Below, one piece after another: positions 1 to 5,902 of a stretch of DNA of 5,902 nt. The translations under genes were made by a program, and so were the position numbers. How positions within the stretch are numbered: the stretch's first letter is position 1; each line of letters starts with the position of its first letter. This stretch comes from an uncultured Verrucomicrobia subdivision 3 bacterium (lineage in GTDB: Bacteria; Verrucomicrobiota; Verrucomicrobiae; Limisphaerales; UBA11358), in NCBI GenBank assembly GCA_903847285.1, contig CAINDH010000172.1, positions 1-5,902 of the forward strand, written 5' to 3'. The notes beneath the pieces are model-generated. The model was not told where the DNA came from, made no database searches, and saw only the letters and a program-made list of their open reading frames with translations.

Positions 1-381
1 CGTCACTGGATCGTAATGCGGAAACTCATCAAGTATCCGCCGCGCATTTTCAACGTGAACTGGTTTCGAAAAGATGCCGACGGCACATTTCTTTGGCCCG
101 GCTTCGGAGAAAATATGCGCGTGTTGAAATGGATCATCTCGCGCTGTCAGGGACGCGGCAATGCGATGGAGACTCCGCTCGGCTGGGTGCCAGAGGCGAA
201 AGATTTTGATCTTGCCGGCCTCGCGGATTATTCGCCTGAAAAATTTGACCGCGTGCAAACAATCAACTACGACGACTGGCGGCGCGAACTATTGCAACAG
301 GACGAGCTGTTCATGAAAATCTATTCACATTTACCGAAGGAATTGATTTTTCAGCGGGAATTGCTGGTGGCGCGGTTGTAG
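1..381 (+). CDS. pckG: Phosphoenolpyruvate carboxykinase (GTP), C-terminal fragment (5' end outside window)
   Basis: This is the last 126 codons of a GTP-dependent PEP carboxykinase, the cytosolic enzyme that converts oxaloacetate plus GTP to phosphoenolpyruvate, GDP and CO2 at the entry to gluconeogenesis. The frame is open from base 1 (R-H-W-I-V-M...), so the ATG at 16 is an internal methionine, not the start. The diagnostic block is [10 protein letters not shown] followed by F-L-W-P-G-F-G-E-N at visible residues 30-38. The phenylalanines at visible residues 22, 30 and 35 match by spacing the three that stack on the guanine base in the vertebrate enzyme (F517, F525, F530, from memory). This separates it from the unrelated ATP-dependent family. 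The tail, with T-P-L-G-W-V-P and the final helices, ends where the family normally ends. Most of the protein, including the kinase loop and metal ligands, is not visible. It stops with TAG, 5 bp before the end of the convergent hemoglobin gene. Confidence 0.95.
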   Translation, partial: RHWIVMRKLIKYPPRIFNVNWFRKDADGTFLWPGFGENMRVLKWIISRCQGRGNAMETPLGWVPEAKDFDLAGLADYSPEKFDRVQTINYDDWRRELLQQDELFMKIYSHLPKELIFQRELLVARL

Positions 382-420
382 CGCTATCAATTTTCTGGTT
401 TAGAAAATTGAAAACCGCGC
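370..420. terminator. Nested inverted repeat at convergent gene junction, candidate bidirectional terminator
   Basis: An inner perfect 10-bp inverted repeat (TCAATTTTCT at 387-396, AGAAAATTGA at 402-411) encloses a 5-nt loop. An outer perfect 8-bp repeat (GCGCGGTT at 370-377, AACCGCGC at 413-420) encloses the inner one. Nine unpaired bases lie on the left (378-386) and one on the right (412). The structure covers the stop codon of the PEP carboxykinase gene and that of the hemoglobin gene, so it is available in transcripts from both directions. No T-run follows on either strand, so it is not a textbook intrinsic terminator. Its placement suggests termination or 3'-end protection, which is inference. 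Confidence 0.45.
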
Positions 421-812
421 AAGCCCGCTTGTGGATTCTGTCCCTGCGTCATGGCAAACAAGCGCCGGCCAAGCTCATGCGCCAAAACATTCAACTCATT
501 GGCTTCCTGAGGCGGGAGAAAACGTGCGTTATTGTTTTCAAACAATGCAATCCAGTTCCAAAAATGCTCTGGCTGTAAACCCAGGCTCATGTGAGCCCGA
601 GCAAAACCGCCTTGGTAACGCGATTGTCCACCCGCTTGTAGCGCCCAGAAATCCGTGATTTTCTCCAGATGCGCCGGCCAATCCTGAATGTGTGCATTAA
701 AAATTGGCTCGAGGATTTCGTGCTGCCTCACGTCTGCGTAAAACGGCTTAATGAGTTTTAAAATGCCGTCGTGACCGCCGATCCTTTCGTAGAGTGAGGC
801 TTCCGTTTTCAT
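387..812 (-). CDS. Truncated hemoglobin, group III-like (bacterial globin family)
   Basis: A 141-residue single-domain truncated (2-on-2) globin that should bind heme and act in O2 or NO chemistry in the cytoplasm. Visible family residues are F24-Y25 (Tyr B10, which contacts the distal ligand), V-R then L-E-P-I-F at 34-38, H48 at the E7 position in the P-A-H-L-E-K-I-T-D-F-W segment, H74 as the proximal F8 heme ligand in A-R-A-H-M-S-L, and W87 at G8. The E-P-I-F and W-x-x-H-x-x-K-I-x-x-F-W patterns match group III proteins such as Campylobacter Ctb better than group II. However, a G-G pair at residues 12-13, more usual in groups I and II, is present. About 20 residues follow the last globin helix. 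It is the last gene of the minus-strand run, 5 bp after the MarC-type gene, with no clear Shine-Dalgarno, so translational coupling is possible. The family call is firm; the physiological role is unknown. Confidence 0.9.
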   Translation of the reverse strand: MKTEASLYERIGGHDGILKLIKPFYADVRQHEILEPIFNAHIQDWPAHLEKITDFWALQAGGQSRYQGGFARAHMSLGLQPEHFWNWIALFENNNARFLPPQEANELNVLAHELGRRLFAMTQGQNPQAGLRGFQFSKPEN

Positions 813-817
813 TCAGA

Positions 818-1411
818 TCAGTGGTGATTCAGATATTCACGCAGCCCGTTCAGAAACATTTGCACTGCGAGCATCACCAGCAACATACCCATCAAACGTT
901 CAACTGCGCGCGAACCGTGTTGTTTCAATACTCGCATGATGATAGGTGCCGACAGTAGCGTGAAAAATGAAATCGCCCACGCGATCAACACCGCCCACAG
1001 CGCCGTCAAGGTTCCGCCAGGTTTGCTGGTGATTAAAATGATTGTCGCCAGCGTGGAGGGGCCGGCAATCAGCGGAGTTGCCAATGGAACAATGAACGGC
1101 TCCGGCTCTGCTTCATCAGCGTGATTTGACCGCCGTCCCTTGCCAGGAAGAATCATTTCAAGTGCCACCATAAACAGAACAATTCCTCCAGCCATTGTCA
1201 CCGCTTCCTGCTGAATGCCTAAAATCCCTGTCACGTTACGGCCCAAAAAAACGAACGCCAGCATGATGCCCATCGCAAAAAATAATTCGCGGAGGACGAT
1301 TGCGCGCCGCCGATGTTCGGGAATCGGTTGGAGAATAGAAATGAACGCAGGCACATTCCCGAGCGGGTCGGTGGTGAGCACCAGCAATCCGATGGCTGAA
1401 ATAAGTTCCAT
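818..1411 (-). CDS. MarC/YhgN family integral membrane protein
   Basis: A 197-residue polytopic inner-membrane protein of the MarC (UPF0056) family, full length for the family. It closely resembles E. coli YhgN as I remember it. Signatures are D-P-L-G-N at residues 15-19, R-R-R-A-I-V-L-R-E-L at 34-43, E-P-F-I-V-P-L-A at 104-111 followed by A-G-P-S-T-L-A-T at 116-123, and E-R-L-M-G near 171-175. About six hydrophobic helices are apparent, roughly at 3-25, 42-58, 68-88, 106-128, 134-158 and 172-192. The D-P-L-G and A-G-P elements open the two halves, consistent with the family's internal duplication. A short charged loop at about 90-104 separates the halves. The substrate is unknown: the old link of MarC to multiple antibiotic resistance was later withdrawn, so no resistance role should be assumed. 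The gene starts 6 bp after the upstream hydrolase gene and has no recognisable Shine-Dalgarno. Confidence 0.92.
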   Translation of the reverse strand: MELISAIGLLVLTTDPLGNVPAFISILQPIPEHRRRAIVLRELFFAMGIMLAFVFLGRNVTGILGIQQEAVTMAGGIVLFMVALEMILPGKGRRSNHADEAEPEPFIVPLATPLIAGPSTLATIILITSKPGGTLTALWAVLIAWAISFFTLLSAPIIMRVLKQHGSRAVERLMGMLLVMLAVQMFLNGLREYLNHH

Positions 1412-1417
1412 AATGGT

Positions 1418-2206
1418 CTAGTGTTTTGATTCTTTCGCCGCGCCGGATTCAGCCGCCAGCAGATCACCTTCGCCCAGCTTGCGCTTGAACAATTCCAGCA
1501 CCAGACCGTAACACGTAAACGCCAGTTCCGCATCGTAACGCTGACCTTCGTCACGAATGAACGCGTGCTGGCCGTTGAACTCGTGCCAGCTGAAATTAAG
1601 TCCGGCGTCGGTCATGGCGTTGTAAATCAGTGAACGGCCTTCGCGCGGAACGTGTGGGTCTTGCTTGCCCCAGATCATAAGCAAATCGCCTTGGATGTCT
1701 TTTAAGCGGTCGAGTGAATTATCCACCATGCCTTTGCCGAGGCTGCGCTTGTGGATGTCCGTCGCGTAGAAACAAACGCCCGCGCGCACTTCCGGATTCG
1801 TCGCCGCGCGAAACGCCAGATGCCCGCCCAAGCACATGCCCATGACGCCGAGTTTGCCGGTGCACGCGGAATACGATTTTAAAAAGGCCAAGGCCGCACG
1901 CGCATCGTCATCGTAGCTGGCGATGGTTTTGGATGTCTTGAGATTGTTCCCCTGCTCCGCTCCGGCGGTGTCGTAAGCCAGCACGGTTCCAGCGGGCAGA
2001 AACTCATGATAAACCTCTGGCACTGCGACCACAAAACCATGCCCGGCAAGAATCGCTGCCGTGCGACGGATGGGTTCGGTGATCTGAAAAATCTCCGAGA
2101 ACAACACGATGCCCGGATATTTTCCTGGCGTGACCGGACGGAGGATCGCCGTGCGCATCAGACCAGTTGATGTCGGAAGATCAACAGATTCGTGTTGGAT
2201 GATCAT
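1418..2206 (-). CDS. Dienelactone hydrolase family protein (alpha/beta hydrolase)
   Basis: A 262-residue alpha/beta hydrolase of the dienelactone hydrolase family, which uses a Cys-Asp-His triad to cleave ester or lactone bonds. The nucleophile is C125 in the elbow G-M-C-L-G-G (residues 123-128). The acid is D183 in I-W-G-K-Q-D-P-H-V-P. The histidine is H214 in F-N-G-Q-H-A-F. E38 in F-S-E-I-F matches the glutamate of the characterised Pseudomonas enzyme that positions the cysteine. No signal peptide is visible, so it should be cytoplasmic. The length is slightly above the ~235 residues of the classical enzyme, with a polar tail after about residue 242. No chlorocatechol or other aromatic-degradation genes are nearby, so the substrate cannot be inferred and carboxymethylenebutenolidase activity is only one possibility. 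The start is supported by an AGGAA 6 nt upstream. It follows the sialidase-like gene by 38 bp. Confidence 0.93.
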   Translation of the reverse strand: MIIQHESVDLPTSTGLMRTAILRPVTPGKYPGIVLFSEIFQITEPIRRTAAILAGHGFVVAVPEVYHEFLPAGTVLAYDTAGAEQGNNLKTSKTIASYDDDARAALAFLKSYSACTGKLGVMGMCLGGHLAFRAATNPEVRAGVCFYATDIHKRSLGKGMVDNSLDRLKDIQGDLLMIWGKQDPHVPREGRSLIYNAMTDAGLNFSWHEFNGQHAFIRDEGQRYDAELAFTCYGLVLELFKRKLGEGDLLAAESGAAKESKH

Positions 2207-2212
2207 AAAAAA

Positions 2213-2217
2213 TTCCT
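2213..2217 (-). promoter_or_regulatory. Ribosome binding site of the dienelactone hydrolase gene
   Basis: AGGAA on the minus strand lies 6 nt upstream of the ATG at 2206, followed by a T-rich spacer. It fixes that start codon. The other three downstream genes of the run have no comparable purine-rich site in front of their ATG. Confidence 0.7.
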
Positions 2218-2244
2218 ATCACTTTCCACCGGGTAAACAAATAT

Positions 2245-3462
2245 TCACTTATCACTGACTGCCCGAAATTCCTCAGCCGAGTCTTTGAGTTCTAACGTGC
2301 GAAAATTTTTTACACGGTGAAACGTCAGATAGTTCGCATCGTGCTGGATTGCAGCCCCGCCGTCAGCGTCGTCGAATGCGGTGCGACAGACGACCGCCAA
2401 ATCATCGCCGCCAAACTGCCAGTCGGCATATTGAAATGCGTGTCTGTCCGGATCGGGATGATACAGGACGACGCAACGAGTCGTCCAATGCCGTAGGTCC
2501 GGCGAACTAGTCAGCGCGAGCGTGTTGCGAGCGCGCTCGGTATTCCTGCCCGCGTGCATTGGCGGCACGACATTAGCCAGCGTCCAATAGCGATGACTGG
2601 TTTCGTCGTAACGGATGGTGAACTTTTTACATCCGCCGGGAAAATCAATGAAGTCATTCGTAGGATTGAATGTGCTCCGCTGACCATCATCGCTGACTTC
2701 AAGAATCGCCGCCTTTTCCGGAAGGCCACGATGATCTACACGCAACACGTCTACGATTTTTCCATCCGGCGCGACGACGGCATTGCCTTCCAGCCATCCG
2801 CCAAAATGTCCGCCGAGATAATTCGTATCAAACCCCATTCGGCTGCTGCTCGTCCAGTTTGTCGCCTGTAAAAGATCAGATGCTTCCGGGGCCGATATCA
2901 CGAACGCGCGAAATTCTTTTCCCCAGCCACCGCCGCCCATGGCGTCTTCCATGGCGCGCCAGATGCGCCCGTTGTGAGTTATCACCGGAACTGGCGCAGT
3001 GTGGTAACGCCCGTTGTTCAGCAACACGCCTGAGTTCCCGTCATGAGCCTTCGTCCAAGTGCGACCGCCATCGGTGGAACGCCGGATGACCACGAAACCA
3101 TATTCGCGGCTTGTGCCCATCAGATACAGCGCGCCACGATAGACAAACAACGATGACCAATACTGGCCCGACACTTCCGCAAGTGGCTGCCATACTCCTC
3201 CGCGATTGGTGGAAACAAAAAGCGCGGTGTGATCCCTCGTGGTCCCGCTGCCGAAGGAATCGTGCGACGCCACATAAGTGCCATCCGCAAGAATGGCAAG
3301 GCTGGGCGAGCCGATGAAATGTTTTGATTTCGCTGGGCGATGATCAATCACCACCCCGGGAACCTGAGCTGCGGTTAGGGAAGAAACACCATCACCACAC
3401 CGGCCTGTATTAAAAGCCGCCCCGATAAGCAGGATGGCAAAGAAAAATAGGCCGCGGCGCAT
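2245..3462 (-). CDS. Secreted sialidase/BNR-repeat-like beta-propeller protein
   Basis: A 405-residue protein with an N-terminal export signal (M-R-R-G then a hydrophobic core at about residues 5-17). A domain with the features of a sialidase-fold beta-propeller follows. A clear Asp-box (S-x-D-x-G-x-x-W) is S-T-D-G-G-R-T-W at 129-136. A degenerate copy, S-T-N-R-G-G-V-W, lies at 84-91, and a weaker S-D-D-G is near 257-260. Segments such as G-S-P-S-L-A-I-L-A-D-G at 51-61 and G-Q-Y-W-S-S-L-F-V at 99-107 are typical, as I remember them, of uncharacterised 'sialidase family' proteins in Planctomycetota and Verrucomicrobiota. I cannot place the F/Y-R-I-P motif or the three active-site arginines of true sialidases, so enzymatic activity is unproven. 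The likely location is periplasm or exterior. It starts 5 bp after the alaS stop, without a Shine-Dalgarno. It could be a glycosidase, a glycan-binding protein or a structural propeller. Confidence 0.8.
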   Translation of the reverse strand: MRRGLFFFAILLIGAAFNTGRCGDGVSSLTAAQVPGVVIDHRPAKSKHFIGSPSLAILADGTYVASHDSFGSGTTRDHTALFVSTNRGGVWQPLAEVSGQYWSSLFVYRGALYLMGTSREYGFVVIRRSTDGGRTWTKAHDGNSGVLLNNGRYHTAPVPVITHNGRIWRAMEDAMGGGGWGKEFRAFVISAPEASDLLQATNWTSSSRMGFDTNYLGGHFGGWLEGNAVVAPDGKIVDVLRVDHRGLPEKAAILEVSDDGQRSTFNPTNDFIDFPGGCKKFTIRYDETSHRYWTLANVVPPMHAGRNTERARNTLALTSSPDLRHWTTRCVVLYHPDPDRHAFQYADWQFGGDDLAVVCRTAFDDADGGAAIQHDANYLTFHRVKNFRTLELKDSAEEFRAVSDK

Positions 3463-3467
3463 GATGG

Positions 3468-5902
3468 TTATGTGAGCAAACTCTTCGCCTTCGCGAGCGC
3501 CTCATCCAACTTGCTCGCGTCCTTGCCGCCGCCGCGGGCGTTGTCCGGCTTGCCGCCGCCTTTGCCGCCGACGATGGGCGCGATGGTCTGGATGATTTTG
3601 CCCGCTTGAACTTTCGCGGTGAAATCCGCCGAGACGGACGCGATCAACGTCACCGCGCCGTTCGCCGCGCCGCCGAGGACCACCACGCCTTTGAACTGGC
3701 TCTTGAGCGAGTCCGCAATGGCTTGCAACGTATCGCCGTCGTTTGCGCCAAGGTTGACGATGATGGCGGGAATGCCGTTGATAGTTTCCGCTTTAGCCAC
3801 TAAATCTTTGGCGCTGCCCGCGGCTTCGCGCTGCTGCGCGGACTTGAGCGCCTTCTCGAATTCTTTCTGCTGCGCAAGCAAGGCTTCGACTTTCTTTTCC
3901 AACTCGCCGACGGGTGAATTAATTTTGCCGGCGATGCTGCGGATGAGTTGCAACTGCTCGTTCGCCAAGCCGTAAGCGGTCAGACCGGCCACGGCTTCGA
4001 TACGACGAACGCCAGCGGCCACAGCGGCTTCGCTGACGATGCGGAACAAACCGATTTCGCCGGTCGCGCGCGTGTGCGTGCCGCCGCAAAGTTCCATGGA
4101 ATAGCCGTCGAGCTTGTGCGCTGCGCCGCCGATTTGGACGACGCGGACGGTGTCGCCGTATTTATCGCCGAAGAATTGCATCACGTCCTTGCGGCTCTTC
4201 ACGTCGGCGTGCGTGACTTCGGTCCACGAGACGCCGGCGTTTTCGAGGATGCGTTCGTTGACGAGCTTCTCGATGTCGGCGACCTGCGCGGGCGTGAGCG
4301 GCGCGCTGTTGAAGTCGAAGGTCAACTTGTCGGGGCCGACGAATGAACCTTTCTGCGACGCTTCTTTGCTGGCGACTTCGTGCAATGCCCAATGCAGCAA
4401 ATGCGTGACGGTGTGATGGCGTTGGATCGCATCGCGGCGGGATTTCTCAACGGCGAGCGTAACGCCAACGCCGACTGCGGGAGCATCGCCGCCTTCGACG
4501 AAGTGCAGGAAGGTGTTGCCGGACTTTTGCGTGTTGGTGACGCGCCAGAGCTGGCCGCTGCCGGTCAACTCGCCGGTGTCGCCGACCTGACCGCCCATTT
4601 CGGCGTAGCACGCGCTAGAGTCGAGGATGACGGCCGTCTTGTCTTTGAGCGAAACGACTTCCACGACTTTGGCCTGAACCGACAAGTCGTCGTAGCCGAC
4701 GAACTTCGTGGGCGTGGTGGTTTCGATTTGCGAGAGCGAAATGACTTCTTTCTTCTGCGCGGCGCGGGCACGGGCCTTTTGCTCATCCATCAATTTGTTA
4801 AAACCATCAACATCGACTCCTAAATTTTGTTCACGCGCCATCAACTGGGTCAAATCCAATGGAAATCCATACGTATCATAAAGTTTGAAGGCTGCTTCAC
4901 CGGAAATCTTAATAGAAAGATCAAGTTTGCTTTGAGCAAACAAACCGATGCTCTGAGCGCTTTTAAGGATTTCCTTTTGCTTTTCGGACATTCCACTTTC
5001 GAGGTCATCCATCATCTTTCTGAAATGCTCTGCGGGATTGACGTTCAGCATTTGCTGCAAAGCTTGTTTGTCCGCAGGAGTTCTGGAGTCGTAAAACTCC
5101 TGAACGGTTTCACCAAGGTTTAGCGTGTAAATCCGTGTGCCGGTATCCAACGTCTTGTTAAACGCCTCTTCCTCGCGGCGGATGACATCTTGAACAATTT
5201 TTTTACGGGCGCGAACCTCAGGAAAAATGTCGCCGAAATTTTCAACCAAGATGTCTACGAGCTTATAGAAAAACGGCTCTTTGAAACCCAGCGTGCGACC
5301 GTAGCGCACGGCGCGACGCAGGATGCGGCGAAGCACATAATTACGTTCGCCATTACCAGGCTCAATTCCGTCGGCGATGGAAAAGCTCAGCGTGCGGATG
5401 TGGTCGGCGATGACACGGAACGCGACGTCTACTTTCTCCTGCTCGGTGTCGCCGGTGCTGCCCGCTTTCGGGAGCGTGGAGCCGTATTTCTTGCCGCTCA
5501 ATTTTTCGATGGCGTCGAAGATCGGGCGGAAGATGTCTGTCTCGTAGTTGGAAATCTTGGCGTTCTGGAAATCGGTCAGGTTCTTCGTGCCTTGGATGAT
5601 GCTAGTGACGCGTTCGAAGCCCATGCCGGTGTCCACGTGCTGCGCAGGCAGCGGCGAGAACGTGCCGTCGGGATTGGCGTTGTATTGGATGAAGACGTTG
5701 TTCCAGATCTCGATGCAGCGGGCGTCGGAGCCGTTGACGAGTTTGGAACCAGCGATCTGTTCTTCCATGCTGGTCTCGCGCGGACCGGGGCGCAGGTCCA
5801 CGTGGATTTCGGTGCAGGGACCACACGGGCCGGTTTCGCCCATCATCCAGAAATTATCTTTCTTGCCGCCGTTGACGATGTGGATGGCGGGATCAAGACC
5901 AA
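3468..5902 (-). CDS. alaS: Alanine--tRNA ligase (alanyl-tRNA synthetase), N-terminus outside window
   Basis: This class II synthetase charges tRNA-Ala with alanine in the cytoplasm and hydrolyses mischarged Ser- and Gly-tRNA-Ala. The frame is open to the right edge (G-L-D-P-A-I-H-I...), so 810 residues are visible and roughly 150 N-terminal ones, with motifs 1 and 2, are missing; the Met-Met at 5841-5846 is internal. In order: G-P-C-G-P-C-T-E-I near the edge; class II motif 3, D-T-G-M-G-F-E-R (5610-5633); the tRNA-binding R-N-Y-V-L-R-R-I-L-R-R-A-V-R helix; an unusual insertion (about 4908-5126); the editing domain with zinc-site H-T-V-T-H (4401-4415) and C-G-G-T-H (4074-4088); a coiled-coil linker (3801-3905); and the C-Ala domain with its glycine-rich G-G-K-G-G-G-K-P-D block (3525-3569). 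All editing ligands are intact, so the enzyme should be functional. It heads the minus-strand run and ends TAA, 5 bp before the sialidase-like start. Confidence 0.97.
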   Translation of the reverse strand, partial: GLDPAIHIVNGGKKDNFWMMGETGPCGPCTEIHVDLRPGPRETSMEEQIAGSKLVNGSDARCIEIWNNVFIQYNANPDGTFSPLPAQHVDTGMGFERVTSIIQGTKNLTDFQNAKISNYETDIFRPIFDAIEKLSGKKYGSTLPKAGSTGDTEQEKVDVAFRVIADHIRTLSFSIADGIEPGNGERNYVLRRILRRAVRYGRTLGFKEPFFYKLVDILVENFGDIFPEVRARKKIVQDVIRREEEAFNKTLDTGTRIYTLNLGETVQEFYDSRTPADKQALQQMLNVNPAEHFRKMMDDLESGMSEKQKEILKSAQSIGLFAQSKLDLSIKISGEAAFKLYDTYGFPLDLTQLMAREQNLGVDVDGFNKLMDEQKARARAAQKKEVISLSQIETTTPTKFVGYDDLSVQAKVVEVVSLKDKTAVILDSSACYAEMGGQVGDTGELTGSGQLWRVTNTQKSGNTFLHFVEGGDAPAVGVGVTLAVEKSRRDAIQRHHTVTHLLHWALHEVASKEASQKGSFVGPDKLTFDFNSAPLTPAQVADIEKLVNERILENAGVSWTEVTHADVKSRKDVMQFFGDKYGDTVRVVQIGGAAHKLDGYSMELCGGTHTRATGEIGLFRIVSEAAVAAGVRRIEAVAGLTAYGLANEQLQLIRSIAGKINSPVGELEKKVEALLAQQKEFEKALKSAQQREAAGSAKDLVAKAETINGIPAIIVNLGANDGDTLQAIADSLKSQFKGVVVLGGAANGAVTLIASVSADFTAKVQAGKIIQTIAPIVGGKGGGKPDNARGGGKDASKLDEALAKAKSLLT
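4908..5126 (-). other. Insertion of about 70 residues within AlaRS
   Basis: Between K-T-L-D-T-G-T-R-I-Y and I-S-G-E-A-A-F-K-L-Y-D-T-Y-G-F-P the protein carries about 73 residues. In E. coli AlaRS, as I remember it, the equivalent stretch between T-L-E-R-G and D-G-E-T-A-F is under 20. The added part is polar, lysine- and glutamate-rich and probably helical (for example H-F-R-K-M-M-D-D-L-E-S and S-E-K-Q-K-E-I-L-K-S). It stays in frame and the flanking family motifs are intact, so this is an accommodated insertion at the junction between the tRNA-recognition helices and the segment leading to the editing domain, not a break in the gene. It may be a lineage marker; a function is not evident. Confidence 0.65.

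Noticed and set aside
16..18. ATG at 16 as the start of a small independent protein
   Set aside because: The frame is open to base 1 with R-H-W-I-V upstream, matching the carboxykinase family, so this is an internal methionine of a truncated gene.
420..431. Small hairpin CAAG-CCCG-CTTG just right of the nested repeat
   Set aside because: A 4-bp stem is expected by chance, it shares a base with the outer stem and no T-run follows.
818..1411. Antibiotic-resistance role for the MarC-type protein
   Set aside because: The resistance link of the family name was not upheld by later work, and there is no resistance gene or regulator nearby.
2207..2260. Repeated AGTGATA on the minus strand and a possible promoter before the hydrolase gene
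   Set aside because: Two 7-bp copies are too short to support an operator, and no convincing -35/-10 pair at proper spacing can be seen.
2554..2871. Plus-strand open frame of 105 codons inside the sialidase-like gene
   Set aside because: It is antisense to a recognisable protein, has no Shine-Dalgarno and shows no motif.
3390..3462. Lipoprotein signal in the sialidase-like protein (Cys at residue 22)
   Set aside because: The residues before the cysteine are T-G-R, which lack the small and hydrophobic residues of a lipobox. An ordinary export signal is more likely.
3619..4823. Several plus-strand open frames of 100-147 codons (for example 3948-4346 and 4380-4823)
   Set aside because: They lie wholly opposite alaS, whose frame is unmistakable. 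Their translations are low-complexity or arginine/alanine-rich with no family resemblance, and long antisense frames are expected opposite a GC-rich gene.
5841..5846. Double ATG as the start of alaS
   Set aside because: The upstream codons to the window edge (ending K-D-N-F-W) continue the conserved AlaRS catalytic domain, so the true start is outside the window.
1..5902. Mobile element, prophage, CRISPR, toxin-antitoxin or defence system
   Set aside because: No transposase, integrase, terminal repeats, repeat-spacer pattern or defence-type domains are present; all six coding regions are full or edge-truncated chromosomal-type genes.

Overview
This window looks like ordinary, densely coding chromosomal DNA from a moderately GC-rich bacterium. 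The style of the alanyl-tRNA synthetase (for example its D-N-F-W-M-M-G-E-T-G-P-C-G-P-C-T-E-I stretch), a GTP-type PEP carboxykinase, and a secreted sialidase-like beta-propeller of a kind I associate with Planctomycetota and Verrucomicrobiota together suggest the PVC group. A Pedosphaera-like member of Verrucomicrobiota is my best guess. This is inferred from remembered family resemblance, not from a search.

Layout: at the left edge is the 3' end of a plus-strand gene for GTP-dependent phosphoenolpyruvate carboxykinase (1-381). It converges, across only 5 bp, on a run of five minus-strand genes that fills the rest of the window. Read in transcription order from the right edge, these are alaS (alanyl-tRNA synthetase, N-terminus outside the window), a secreted sialidase/BNR-repeat-like protein, a dienelactone hydrolase family enzyme, a MarC/YhgN-type six-helix membrane protein, and a group III-like truncated hemoglobin. 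The gaps between these genes are 5, 38, 6 and 5 bp, so they could form a single alaS-led transcription unit. The functions do not make an obvious pathway: translation, an exported glycan-related or unknown protein, a soluble alpha/beta hydrolase, a membrane protein and a heme protein. Co-transcription by proximity is more likely than a dedicated system.

The points most worth a second look are three. First, alaS has a lineage-specific insertion of about 70 residues, set in a 480-bp segment with clearly lower GC than its flanks. Second, a nested inverted repeat (8-bp outer stem, 10-bp inner stem) spans both stop codons at the convergent junction. Third, the dienelactone hydrolase and MarC-type genes share one reading frame, separated only by an amber codon and two further codons. 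I see no mobile element, CRISPR array, tRNA, rRNA or riboswitch, and no evidence of an undescribed multi-gene system. No stretch over 40 bp lacks a gene.
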